Source of the DNA: Strongyloides papillosus
Lineage: Eukaryota; Nematoda; Chromadorea; Rhabditida; Strongyloididae
DNA length: 64,000 nt
Assembly (NCBI GenBank): GCA_005656395.1
Contig: SRSI01000001.1
Span: forward strand, 248,001 to 312,000
Direction of reading: 5' to 3'
The notes beneath the pieces were generated by a model. It did no database searches. It had not been told where the DNA came from and was given only the letters and a program-made list of their open reading frames with translations. Made by a program: the position numbers and the translations under genes. Position 1 is the first letter of the stretch. Each line of letters begins with the position of its first letter. Positions 1 through 12,109 of this stretch are shown here, one piece after another.

Positions 1-778
1 ATCGTCTTCTAAACCTATGGTGTTGAAAGCTCCAGATATGTCCAATACCAAAACTACATTGAAATTGCTCTTATTAAATATTTTCAGATCTCTTATTTTG
101 GGTAAAACATATGGTTTTAACTCTGTATATTTATTGATATTCAATAATGCCAAACAAATTCTGGGATCCTTATTAGGTCCATTATCAACTATTACAGCAA
201 AACTTCTCTCACCACCAAATTTGTCTTTAACTTTTCTTATTATACCTCTTCTTATTTCCTCCTCTACTTTTTCTTTGACTTTGTCAATTAGATGTGGTTT
301 TATTGGGAGAATTGGGAATCGCTTTGGTCTATAGTCTTTTGATAAACGAATGTTAGTAAAAATTTTTGGTTGTAGTAGTTGATCCTTATCGTAAGCCTTC
401 GGGTTATCTTTTAGGAATTTATTAAATTCATCTTCTTTAGCTAATACGGAACAAACATGATCAATTTGTTCATCATAGACTAGTGTGTTCAATGGTACGT
501 TCTCCCTTGGTACTCGTTGGGTTTTTTTCACATTCAAAAATATTTATTGAAGATTCTTTTAATGTCTTCATACCAATAGTTATTACATCACTAAGTGGAT
601 CTAATAAGAATCTCAGCTTCTGATGTTGTAACATTTCACATCCTGTCAATGATGTTGTTAAATCAATTACTCCTTTCGTAAGGGATATACCTCCATGAGT
701 ATTAGTAACCAATATTTTAACATTAAGATCCAGTTGTTGTTGGACTGATGGTGGAAGGGAATCGAAGAATGCACACAA
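1..778 (-). pseudogene. Decayed Ty3/gypsy pol fragment (protease to reverse transcriptase), runs off the left edge
   Basis: Read on the minus strand, about 470 to 1 stays open and encodes the N-terminal part of a reverse transcriptase. A polymerase-type approach region is followed by the first catalytic motif (VLDISGAF, catalytic Asp present) near 25-60. Upstream, 778-473 is open in another frame and resembles a retroviral-type aspartic protease, but the usual DTG is replaced by NTH, so it looks dead. The frame change near 480-540 is a frameshift. No LTR is visible. The upstream end stops where the inverted-end repeat starting at about 774 begins, so that repeat probably truncated the element. 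The rest of pol would lie beyond the window. Confidence 0.65.
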
Positions 779-1260
779 AACCTAAACATGTATTTTCGAC
801 TAAAAATGCTCAGAATGCTACAAAATGCAAGTGATGTTAAAATAACCGACCATCCAAAATAGCGTAAGCAACAAGGTATATTCTTTCCTATTTTACGTCT
901 ACATTCTAAGTCATTTTTTATGCTATTGTTGTACAAATTTTGCATACACATTTTTAGATCATTTTGTGCATACATTTAAATTTGTTTTGCATATACATTT
1001 ATACCTCGTTTTGTATATGCAAAAGAAGCTTAAATTTAGCCTGTAATTTTATCTATCTTAAATGTTTTTTAGACTTCCAAAATTTTTTAGTGATTGACAC
1101 TGTTTTTAAAGTTATTAAAAATTTTTATTTGTTTATTTACTCATTTTATACTATTTCACAAATTTATTAATGTTTTTACACAAATTTGAAAGTTGATACA
1201 AAAAGGTAATAATAAATACAAATAATAAGAGAAGAAATAATGGCATTAGTTTTTAATAAC
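774..1260 (+). repeat. Terminal and subterminal region of a TIR repeat family (copy 1, 'R' end)
   Basis: Starts with the inverted end CACAAAACCTAAACATGT. Continues through a block (GTGATGTTAAAATAACCGAC) also found near 13800 and 20350, then degenerate 22-27 bp tandem units built on GCATATACATT and TTTTGC (about 905-1025). The whole stretch to about 1260 is an inverted, diverged copy of 13385-13876. No transposase is visible, so this is a non-autonomous DNA-transposon-like end. Confidence 0.6.
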
Positions 1261-1619
1261 ACCTACTTACACGTATTTTTATATTATTACATTTATTTTG
1301 GAACCGTAAAATTTATTTTATTAGTCTTTAAGATCTAGTAATTATCAAGTACAATAATATTTATTAGATATTATTCGAGTCTGTTAAAGTCTCTTACCAT
1401 TTTCGACATCCTTTTAAAGTTTAACTTGAAATAAACGCGATAGATCGCACATTACTGTGAAATTTAAAATTCTTAGTTTTAGTTAGTGATCTTATAACAA
1501 TAATTACATTTGGATCTTTTTACATTGATAAGAAACTGAGATCGTAATATGTCAACATAAAGGAAATTTCGCAACCACTTATTACTGCAACAATTTTAGG
1601 CATTAAATGTTCCATGGTT
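1261..1619. other. AT-rich spacer, nothing recognised
   Basis: Very AT-rich, no convincing open frame, RNA gene or repeat relationship seen by eye. Confidence 0.5.
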
Positions 1620-2925
1620 ATCTTACACGCGATTTACTTTTCCCGATTCAAAAGACCTAATTTAACAAATATGTTTATGTTTTAATTATTTAGTAAATAA
1701 AACGGTAAAAAAATAAATAAGCTTATCTTCTAAAAAATTAATAAAGTAATATTTTTAGTAATTTTAAACAATTAATTAACTTTAATTTCTGAGTAAATTA
1801 ATAGCTTTAAATATTTGAAAGATAAGAAAACTCAATAATATCAATTTTATTTATAACTATAGTTTTTTTCAAATACTAATTTGTTTATACGCTAATATGA
1901 TTATATTGTTGTAATTTCATATTATCACTTTTTTATATTATCATTAGTTTAATAGTTCAATTGTTCAATTAGATTAATTTGACTAAAATTTCATGCAACG
2001 AATGTTTGTAATATATCAACTGTTTACAAATTTAAAATATGTATTTATTATAGAATATATATATTAACAATTTGAATGATTTAATACTTCAAAATATTCA
2101 CAGAGATTTTTTCCGTGTCATTTCGACACCGCTTGCCGGACCCGATTCTGTAGAAGTAAATTAAAAATTAAAATACTTCACTAATTTAAGATAAAACTTA
2201 ACTTCATGCACTCATTGCACCAATTTTTTTTTGAAAAAGATACGTCAAAAATATTCATAAAGAATCAAAAATTTTTTATCATTAAACTTTAAAAAAATTT
2301 GAAAAGATAAATAATTTACTGTTTTAAAAATTCATATTTAAAGTTAAAATATTTTACAAACCAAACATTCTTAGATGATATTTTTGGTATTAAAACATTA
2401 AATATACAAAATAATCACCTGATTTAGCCGCATGATTGCTATTTTTTATTAAAAAATTTTAATATTCAATCAAAACTATTTTTTATACCATTCATGGACT
2501 CATATCATTTGTTAATTTTGTTTTTTGCAAATGTAATAACTTTTTATAATTTAAAAGAACTAGTAGATATCGCTGTTTCTTTTTCAATTGACTTTACAAA
2601 CATTTTTAGTTTTTTGCATATGCAATTTCTATAAAATGCAGTATAAAACGACACCATAATCTTTGATCACTTAAATGCTTTTTAACTTTAATCTTAACTT
2701 TTTGAAAGAGTTTTTAATAAGAAAAATAAATGTTTTTTACAGTATTTTTAATAAATATTCTTTTAATAATACACATATATATCCGAAAACAGTCAATATT
2801 ATCATCTTCATTTTCTTTTGTTATAATGATGCATAAACAAAGTACAAATTAAGTTTTTCTTATCTAATATCATAAATTTCACTGAATATTCGACTATATG
2901 AAATATGAAAAATAGTCCTTAAATA
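1620..2925 (+). repeat. Left arm of a large inverted repeat
   Basis: Positions 2105-2925 read in reverse complement match 9041-9862 almost base for base, including the GC-richer block with TCATTTCGACACCGCTTGCC. Positions 1620-2045 match 10600-11030 in reverse complement with more differences. The right arm carries about 700 extra bases between the two homologous parts. The arms face each other across an LTR element at 3952-9032. No coding capacity is seen in the arms. Confidence 0.75.
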
Positions 2926-3951
2926 GCTGATTTGTGTACAAATAATCAAACAAATATTATTATTGTTTATGCATAATTATTTTTCGTTTTGTTCAATTTT
3001 AAAAGTTATTTTACATCAAAAGTTGAATACTTTTGGCTTTTTTTTGTAACAACGCGTCTTGCCAATAAGTAAAATTAATATCATAATTATTTATTTTATA
3101 AAAGTGATTTAACATACACCAATATTGTGTCGAACACGTCTTAGTATTTTATTGTGCTTTAAAATAGTTTTCCTCAAGAATTTTTTATCTTTGATTATAA
3201 TTTTACAGGTGCGATACTCCAAAATAGTCTTGTATGGAAATATTTTTAAATTTTAAAAAGTAAGATATTCAGCATGGCAAAAACTTAAAAGATTACTTCT
3301 TTTTTTATTATTTGTTTGAAAAATCATGAATTATATAAAAGAAGTTAAAAAGCATTTAAATGACAACAGTGTTATCTAAAATAACCTGTAATTAAAGAAA
3401 AAATGGGTACAATTTTAATTAAAAGCTCTCTTTTTTAACAGTTTTTACTTAAAATATCACCTTTTTTAGTTTTTTAATGTTAATATGAATTTAGTAACAT
3501 TATTAAGCAATTTGGCAAATTAAAAAAATTTTAAGTTAAAAAATAGATTAACGACAGTCTTTAGTACAACTAACAGTATTAATTTTGCTTTTGTTTTGTA
3601 TAACAAAATATCTTCACTTTTTACGTTAATAATTGGTTTTAATGTGCTAATTGATCCTAAAAAAACTAATTTTTTCATTAATTATCTTCTTATTTAGCCA
3701 CCATAGCTTTATCGAATATAAAATTTACTTGAAATTTATACAAAAAATGGATGCTGCAAAAAAAAGTCTTCAAATGCTACAAACCACCTTTAAATACATT
3801 TATTTATCATTATATATTGTAACTATATCCATTGTATCAACATAAATGCTTTATTTAGCCTTTGAAAGTGGGAACCTCTAAACTAAAATTTTTCCGAAAA
3901 ATGTAAAATTTTAAAAATATAGTAAATAATTATTTGAACAAAAATCAACTA
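2926..3951. other. AT-rich spacer between inverted arm and LTR element
   Basis: No supported gene. The short open frame at 3651-3845 is low-complexity and hydrophobic, with no sign of selection. No repeat relation to the rest of the window was noticed. Confidence 0.45.
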
Positions 3952-4284
3952 AGTTTAATTTTAATAAGTTAAATTTGGTGGATTGCCGGTAGGTAAAAGA
4001 ATCCTTGCCACCAAGAAAGACGTCAACAAATAAAAGGACTTTATTTAAAACTTTGAGATATATAAAAAAATAAAAACTAAACAAAGACAATAGACATTAT
4101 ACAATAATTAAATGTACTAGACCTACCCAAGTATTTACTTGGTTTACAGAAATCTCCTTAGTTAGTAATGAAGTGTTAAAAAAATATTGGGAGAGAAAAA
4201 AATAAAGAGTCATCACAATTTAACCCTATTTATACTCAACATCTTATACGTTTGATTGGTATTGTGTCAATCAAACTGTATACT
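3952..4284 (-). repeat. 3' LTR of element 2
   Basis: Direct repeat of 8702-9032. Begins AGTTTAATTTT and ends GTATACT on the plus strand. A few substitutions (for example GGATTGCCGG against GGATTACCGG) and a small indel in an A-run separate the two copies, so the insertion is not brand new. Confidence 0.88.
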
Positions 4285-6166
4285 ACCCCTTATCTTTAAA
4301 ATTTATACTTGATAAATTTCCATTAACTTTTTTCACATCCGAGAAGTGTGCCTTAAACAGTTTTCTCCCATTTTTCCTATACCAGACATGGAATGGGTCA
4401 GTACCAACAATTTTGAAAGGACCATCATTTTTGGTGTCCCATTTATGACCATCATCTTTTAATCCCTTTTTAACTATTATAGCATCACCAATCTTAAATG
4501 GGTTATGCTTGAATATTTGACCATCTTTACTACGAAGTTTTCTAAAAGCTTCATCCGTGTAAATACTATTATACACCAGTTGTCGTTTATAAATATAATT
4601 ATCCAAACTACTTGATTCATTAAATTGTCTATTTAAAATACCAGATTCTAACATTTCAGCTGGTTGATAAGTATATATTTGGAAAGAAGAAAATCCGCAC
4701 GGTTGAATACCCTTGTTGATGTAAAAAGTTGCTATTTCGAGACATTCATCTAAAGACTTAGATTTTAAATAAGAATCTTGACGAATTTTCGCAACCATAT
4801 CTTCCAGAAGTTTAATGTATATTTCGGCGTATCGGTTACCATGTCTATATGCAGTAGTAGTCTTGTGAATGATAGCTGACGATTGAAAGAAATCCGTTAT
4901 TAAAGTTGACATAAGATTTGTAGCATTATCCGTAACAATATATATTGGTTTACCATATCGATAGATAAAAGTAGAGATACATTTTATAATTTCAACATCG
5001 TTGGTTTCTTTGATTGTACTCGTCATTAGAAATTTACTGAATCCATCTACACATACAATTACAGCTTGTCTTGTAGAATTGAAAGTAAAATAACCAGTTA
5101 GATCAATTGACCATATTTGATTAGGAAAATCAGGTGCTATAGTAGATTCATAATTACTTGTCCTTTTGATAGGATTACATGATTGGCATACAAAACATTG
5201 ATTACATATTTTTTGGCATATTTGACGGAGATTTTCAGAATAATATTTTTGAGATGCAGATCTGTATAGTTTTTCAACACCATAATGTCCCTGCATATGC
5301 ACATAATTAACTACCTCATTGATAAGAGTATTAGGCACATAAACTTTGAAACTTTTGTTTTCAACAACTCCAAATAGTCTATCAATACAAGTCAATTTGT
5401 TCTTTTCAATGAAGTCTTCACATTTTAAATTTTCATCGTTCATTTGACTTTCTTTAATGTATTCAAAAGTCATTTCACGTAGAGCTGTATTATCTGTCAT
5501 CATTATTTTGTCATTGATTTCCTTTTCAGTTAACTCAACGACTTTCTTAGCTGTTTGATTCTCCTGATTCTTCTTAGGTCTTCCTCTTCCACGTTTGGCA
5601 AGCTTCTCTTGATTATTAGTAATACTTGGATTTAGATGACAAGTATCACCCTCCTTCTTTTCTTTCTTTGAAGAATTTCCCTTTAATATTTGTTGATGGC
5701 GTGTCAAAACATTAACAGCAATTTCTTCATTATCGAGATTATCAGCCTCCTCAATCCAAGGATCATCACAAGTATAATTTTCCTCGTGATTCAGACCTTC
5801 TACTTCAGGAATTTCAAATTTTTCAACCTTTGTAAAGTGAGCATTAAATAATTCTTCTCTTTTATCATTTTCCTCCAACCTTGAGATGAAATCAGCTGGA
5901 TTCTTTTCTCCTTTTATGTAAATTAAGTCATAGCTATAGCTGTCTATTTGAGATAGTAGTCTAATATATTGGTTGTTTGATGTATTTTGAAAGATTGATA
6001 ATAATGGCGAATGATCAGTATAAATTGTCGTGTGTTGTCCGAATAACCATGGTCCAAAATTCAATACCGATTTAACCACTGCTACAAGTTCTCGAATGTA
6101 GCACTTTGTCTTGAAGTTTTGTTTAACTTTCTTGAGAAGTAGTTGATTGGTTTGAAGTCTTGACAT
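4283..6166 (-). pseudogene. Element 2 pol, downstream part: RNase H C-terminus and integrase
   Basis: 627-codon frame. It opens inside RNase H (around RELVAVVKSVL) and has no initiator of its own, so it depends on the upstream frame. The integrase zinc-binding region (His pair, then CNQCFVCQSC) lies at about residues 285-330. Catalytic residues follow: Asp in the SIDLTG motif near 353, Asp in the VTDNATN motif near 410 and Glu in RYAEI near 445, so the D,D-E triad looks complete. A GPF module (DGPFKIV) near 580 is typical of gypsy integrases. The frame overlaps the upstream gag-pol frame by 85 bp in a different phase. In this copy that breaks RNase H, so I read it as a one-base indel rather than programmed frameshifting, although the latter cannot be excluded. 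Confidence 0.85.
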
Positions 6167-8598
6167 AAAATTGCGCCTATAGCGAAATCACTAGCATCAC
6201 AGAACAGTTGATACGGCTTTGAGAAATCCACATGAAATATTCTATTTTCATTCATCATACATTCTACCAGTCTATTCCAGCAGTTTGAAGTGAGATCATT
6301 CCATGACAACTTCTTTTCCTGTGAAGTAAGCATATCGTCCAATGGAGCAGTAATATCCGCAAACATGTTGATGTGATTTCGAAAATAATTTGCACTGGCC
6401 AAAGCACTCTTTAGTTGTTTTTTATTTTTTGGTTTTTCCCTAGATAGGAATTTTTGCTTGCTAGTTAAACATGGTTTTGTTGTGTAAGAGTCAATAGAAA
6501 ATCCAAGAAATGTACATTCTGATCCATCAAAAGAACTTTTTTCAAAACATATTTTCATTCCCACAGAGCGGAATTTTGACAGAACTGTAGATATAATTTC
6601 CATGTGTTGTTCAAGTGTTCCTTCACTCATGATAAGTATGTCGTTTATAAAATTTACGACACCCTTTATATCCTTCAATAGTTCTGAGATAATGGATTGA
6701 TATTCAGCAGATGCATTAACATAACCTTGTGGCATCCTCTTCATCACCCTTATTCCACGTGTAGTATAGATAGCGAAGTATTTTTGACATGACTTTGGAA
6801 TTCCAATTTGCCAGAATGCTGAATTCTGATCCAATTTTGTAAACCATTTCATACCGTGACATTGTCCTAACAATGTTTTAAGCAAAGGCATAGGGAAATG
6901 AAATTTCTTTACGCATTTGTTCAACTTTCTTAAGTCACAGACCATTCTTACTTTTCCACAACTTTTATTTACCAGCATAGTTGGACTTATAAATTTATAT
7001 TCTTCAACATCTTTACCAGGTATACCAAGAACACCAGCCTCAGTAAGTAGATCCACGAGTTTATTACTGCTTTCCCGTAGACACTCCTGCACCGGATAAT
7101 AATTTGGCTTTTCAAATTCATGACCATTTAGTTCAACAGGTGCCATTTCAATTTTGGCTTCTCCAATATCATAATCAGATTTAGCGAAAACATCACTGAA
7201 TTTCTTTTTTAAATTTTCAATCAATTTGTGCTTTTGGTCGATTTCATTTTTTATAACAAGGTTATTTGCTTCATCCCATGATAACTTTTTCATTTCATTA
7301 AAGTGGGGAATACTTTTTAATATATCATTACCAATGATTAATTGATAATCGCGACATTTTGAAAACTTTTCTTGGCTTATAAGAATATGTTTGGTGAATG
7401 AGTATCCTTTCATTTTAATGTTAACAGGATCTATAGATTTCCACATTTTTAGAAGTTCTCCATCTCCCAGTGTTTTCATTTCAAATTCTTTTCTAGGATC
7501 TATAACCAAACCCAGATTACTAGCTGTATCACCACAAATAATAGTCTTTGTAGCTCCAGTATCCAGAAGAGATTGTACGTCAGATCCGTTTAATTTTACA
7601 TTAACCACAAGAAGATTAGAAGAAATATCTTTATTTTGATAAACATTGTTGACAGCAGCTTTTTGTTCAGATCCGTAAATTTTATTTTTCATGGTATAGT
7701 CACCAGCAGGTAATCCTTTTTTCTTAAATCTGCAGTCTTTCACCACATGACCTTTATGTTTGCAGTGAGAACATTGCTCATTATCACTTTTTTTCTCCCT
7801 TCTTGCAAGTTTTCTAGCTTTACTAGTTTTTAGCAAATTTTCACATTGTAGTACAGCTTCATTATATGATGCATATTTGTCGCAATCCAGTGATAGCTTG
7901 TTGAACACCAGATCACTATCAACAACACCCATTAGTTTAGCTATTTTATCATTTTCAGATAGGTTATCAACTTGATCGAGCAGCTTAGAATATTCTTGAC
8001 ATTCCTTCTTGAAAGTATCAGGATTGTCCCTTACACGATAGCTCCTGAGAAGTAGACGTGCAGTTTCAATTTGCATTTTTCCACTGAATCTATCGAGTAG
8101 TTCTTTTTTGAGAGTATCGAATTGAGTTTTCTTATCATCACTCAACTTTTCTATAAAGTTTAACGTTTCATCACAACACTTCATTATAAGGATTCCAATT
8201 TTAGTTTCAACATCATTTATGCGGTCAAGTTTATAGGCTATTTCCAATCTCTTTATAGTCTTATCAATACTTATACCAGACGATGCTTGAAATTTTTCAA
8301 CTTCTTGCCAAGTCTTAGACATTGTTGAATCTTCTCTGAATGAGGTTTCGATTAAGTCACACAGTTGGTTAACAGTAGTATTAAATGAGGTATCAGATAG
8401 GCTTATTGACTGATTGTGTATAGTGGTATTAAATGTGTCATCAATATTGTCATCAAAATCTAAATTTGATGACTCTTTGTTATCCCTTTGAATAGTCAGA
8501 AATTTTTCTAGTTGTTGAACTTGGTAGGAATGAGTCTTTTGATCCAGATACAAATTCTTTTCGATCCAACCCTCCAACTCGTCTTGAGAGTATTCCAA
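6082..8598 (-). pseudogene. Element 2 gag-protease-RT-RNase H (N-terminal part)
   Basis: 838-codon frame. Gag occupies about residues 1-265. A CCHC zinc knuckle (CSHCKHKGHVVKDC) lies near 272-286, and an aspartic protease motif (LLDTGATKTII) near 345. RT spans about 470-700, with PQGYVNASAE before the active site. The box normally reading YxDD is FIND near 649, so the first of the paired aspartates is Asn and polymerase activity is doubtful. RNase H begins with LFCDAS near 797 and is cut by a frameshift into the next frame. Codon use is less AT-extreme than the flanking DNA, as for other element genes here. Confidence 0.88.
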
Positions 8599-8701
8599 GT
8601 CCGGAAATTTACGTTGTAGTAGAGTTAATAAGATTGTCCTTATAGTGAGCCTCTCCAGTGTTACAGGTCTGTAGTGTGTGCAATCACCAATCCACAGGTC
8701 C

Positions 8702-9032
8702 AGTTTAATTTTAATAAGTTAAATTTGGTGGATTACCGGTAGGTAAAAGAATCCTTGCCACCAAGAAAGACGTCAACAAATAAAAGGACTTTATTTAAAA
8801 CTTTGAGATATATAAAAAAAAAAACTAAACAAAGACAATAGACATTATACAATAATTAAATGTACTAGACCTACCCAAGTATTTACTTGGTTTACAGAAA
8901 TCTCCTTAGTTAGTAATGAAGTGTTAAAAAAATATTGGGAGAGAAAAAAATAAAGAGTCATCACAATTTAACCCTATTTATACTCAACATCTTATACGTT
9001 TGATTGGTATTGTGTCAATCAAACTGTATACT
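8702..9032 (-). repeat. 5' LTR of element 2
   Basis: Direct repeat partner of 3952-4284. Immediately downstream on the minus strand is the putative primer binding site TGGACCTGTGGATT, whose first T may be shared with the LTR end. Confidence 0.88.
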
Positions 9033-9040
9033 CTATTTTA

Positions 9041-11030
9041 TTGCAATTTTCTATATTCCATATAGTCGAATATTCAGTGAAATTTATGATATTAGATAAG
9101 AAAAACTTAATTTGTACTTTGTTTATGCATCATTATAACAAAAGAAAATGAAGATGATAATATTGACTGTTTTCGGATATATATATGTATTATTAAAAGA
9201 ATATTTATTAAAAATACTGTAAAAAACATTTATTTTTCTTATTAAAAACTCTTTCAAAAAGTTAAGATTAAAGTTAAAAAGCATTTAAGTGATCAAAGAT
9301 TATGGTGTCGTTTTATACTGCATTTTATAGAAATTGCATATGCGAAAAACTAAAAATGTTTGTAAAGTCAATTGAAAAAGAAACAGCGATATCTACTAGT
9401 TCTTTTAAATTATAAAAAGTTATTACATTTGCAAAAAACAAAATTAACAAATGATATGAGTCCATGAATGGTATAAAAAATAGTTTTGATTGAATATTAA
9501 AATTTTTTAATAAAAAATAGCAATCATGCGGCTAAATCAGGTGATTATTTTGTATATTTAATGTTTTAATACCAAAAATATCATCTAAGAATGTTTGGTT
9601 TATAAAATATTTTAACTTTAAATATGAATTTTTAAACCAGTAAATTATTTATCTTTTTAAATTTTTTTAAAGTTTAATGATAAAAAATTTTTGATTCTTT
9701 ATGAATATTTTTGACGTATCTTTTTCAAAAAAAAATTGGTGCAATGAGTGCATGAAGTTAAGTTTTATCTTAAATTAGTGAAGTATTTTAATTTTTAATT
9801 TACTTCTACAGAATCGGATCCGGCAAGCGGTGTCGAAATGACACGGAAAAAATCTCTGTGTTAAAATATAAAAATCTTGAAATGTTAAATTATTAATTTA
9901 TGTGAAACAAATGAAACTTATATTTAAAGTGCAAATAGAAACAATATCTAAATATTCTCATTATATTTATTTTTTTATGTCAGCCAAGATTTTACCTCTT
10001 CATGGCTTTGTTTAACCTTCCAACGTATTCTACTTAGAATTTTTTCAAATAAAACCCTTTACTATTCTCTTGTCCATAAAATGATTAGTTGTTAATAAAT
10101 TTTTATAAAATTTAGTTTCCCTCTTATTCTGGCATTGAATTTTTCAAATGAGTTATAAATTATTCTATTTTCTAACTTTTTGAAATGATATTTAAAAGAC
10201 GAAACTATAAAAAAAAGTATTTCTAAGGATGTTTTTTTTAAAAATGATTCAGTTTAATATATCCAAAACGTTTTGATATTCGTTCTCGACATTAAATAAA
10301 AAAATACATTCATTGAATATTTAATCGTAGAAATCAGTTTTTTCGAAAAGAGTTATGTCAAAGAGACAATTAATTTTCTTATTTTTTTTGTTTTAGACAT
10401 GCCATTTGAACTTTAAAATAATACATATTTTAATTACAAATATTATTTTATCGGTAATTTAAAACTTTATTTATTTGGATTTAAAACTTTAAAATTCTTA
10501 TATCGCATATTAATTAATAAACTAACATTTCAATATATTAGTATTCCGATATTGCAAAATGCTTATCATTTATGTTGTTGATATACATACTCTACAATGT
10601 TTACATACTTTAAATTTGTAAACATTTGGTAATACTGCAAACATTCGTTGCATGAAATTTTAGTCAAACTAATCAACTTGAATGATTGAACTTTTAAAAC
10701 TATTTAAATAATAATTATATAACAAATTGGCAATATAGAATTACAACAATAAAATTCTATTAACATATAAATAAATTAGTATACAAAAAAGCATAAATAT
10801 ATATATAATTGATATTTTCAGCTTTCTTATTTATTTTATTATTTTAGAGATATTAATTTTTTAGAAATTAAAGTCAATTGATTGTTTCAAATTATTAAAA
10901 ATATTACTTTTTTTAATTTTCTAGAAGATAAGCTTATTTATTTTTTTACCATTTTATTTACCAAACAATTAAAACATAAACATATTTGTTAAATTAGGTC
11001 TTTTGAATCGGGAAAAGTAAATCGCGTGTA
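9041..11030 (-). repeat. Right arm of the large inverted repeat, with a 0.7-kb insertion
   Basis: 9041-9862 is the reverse complement of 2105-2925 with only scattered differences. 10600-11030 is a more diverged reverse complement of 1620-2045 (ends in the shared TTGAATCGGGAAAAGTAAAT block). Positions 9863-10599 have no counterpart in the left arm, which is either an insertion here or a deletion there. That segment is AT-rich with no recognised gene. Confidence 0.72.
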
Positions 11031-11459
11031 TGGAGTAAGAATTATGATTATTAGCAGTTTTAGAGGGTGATTTTATGTGTGTATGAAATTTTAAAAAATC
11101 ACTAGGAAGCTCTTAATTGCTAGTTGATTGAAGAGAATTAAGAGTGTACTGCAAATGATGTGGTTTTTTAGTGAATATTGTGAGAAAAGCTCACTTATTG
11201 TAAAGTTTATTCTTAAAGTAATATGAATATTTTTCACTTTGTTTGTTTTTAATACTTTAACAGGATGGTTAAAAAAACTTTTAAAATATCTATCATTTAT
11301 TTTTGTTTGTTTTGTTACTTATCAATATTAAGTAGTGATGCTATATTCTATCGATAGAGAATAAACATTTATATCAACTTATTGAAAAAAAAAGTTTTAA
11401 AAATCTTTTAATTTAACATAATACGTAAGAAAGTATGAAAGTTACAAACTGATACTAAA
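11031..11459. other. AT-rich spacer, nothing recognised
   Basis: No supported open frame or repeat relation seen. Confidence 0.4.
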
Positions 11460-11683
11460 ATATAGGCTAACTTCTAACCAATTTTGCATGTACATTCTAC
11501 TTCATTTTGAATACACATTCTAACTCGTATTGTATATGCAAAATAAGATAGAATGTATATGCAAAATTAGCTAGAATGTGTTTGCAAAACAGGTAAAAAA
11601 CATGGGCCCTAAAATACTATCGAATATAGCCCTTTTTTTCATACAAATCGTATTGATCTAATAGACATGATTAGGTTTTGTGT
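11460..11683 (-). repeat. TIR repeat family, 'L' end fragment
   Basis: Ends with GACATGATTAGGTTTTGTG, the reverse complement of the CACAAAACCTAAAC terminus. The 105 bp before it (including GGGCCCTAAAATACTATCGA) are the reverse complement of 20036-20140. Degenerate units of the AGAATGTATATGCAAAAT type precede it. It is nested inside the larger interval bounded by like ends at 774 and 13876. Confidence 0.6.
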
Positions 11684-12109
11684 GTACATCAAATGTCTGA
11701 TTGACTCACAAAATGGGATTTAATTAAAACATCCGTAATTTTCATATGCTTCATTTTATCTGACAACTCGTTAATGAATTGTAATTCAAATTTATCAATT
11801 AATTTTAGTAAATTATTGGATAAATTTTTTTAGACTTCATCAAAAACTTTAAACCCCTTATGAAATCTTGTATTAGAATTAATTATAATAAATACGTTTA
11901 ATTTCATTTATATTCACTAAAAAAAGAGAATGGTATACAATATGGTTTAATTTACAGACACTTTTAACATATTGGTTAGGCTTGTTAGATAAATGTTCTT
12001 GGAAACCACTAAAAAGTATCTTTCATTCCTAATGTTATAAAAATGAACATATAAAAATACCATATAATCATTAAAATTTCTTTATTCATGCTTTATTTAA
12101 AACATACTA
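11684..12109. other. AT-rich spacer, nothing recognised
   Basis: No gene, RNA or clear repeat seen. Confidence 0.4.

Larger units (their letters stand above)
3952..9032 (-). mobile_element. Ty3/gypsy LTR retrotransposon, full length but disrupted (element 2)
   Basis: Two direct repeats of about 332 bp (3952-4284 and 8702-9032) flank gag-pol on the minus strand. The 5' LTR is the right-hand copy. The primer binding site follows it directly as TGGACCTGTGG read on the minus strand. Domain order gag, zinc knuckle, protease, RT, RNase H, integrase with a GPF module places it in Ty3/gypsy (Metaviridae). Pol is frameshifted near 6130 and the RT active-site motif is altered. No unambiguous target-site duplication was found. 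The element lies between the two arms of the large inverted repeat. Confidence 0.9.

Noticed and set aside
6082..6166. Programmed frameshift between the two pol frames of element 2
   Set aside because: The overlap lies inside RNase H, where elements do not normally frameshift, and the RT active site is also mutated, so an indel is simpler.
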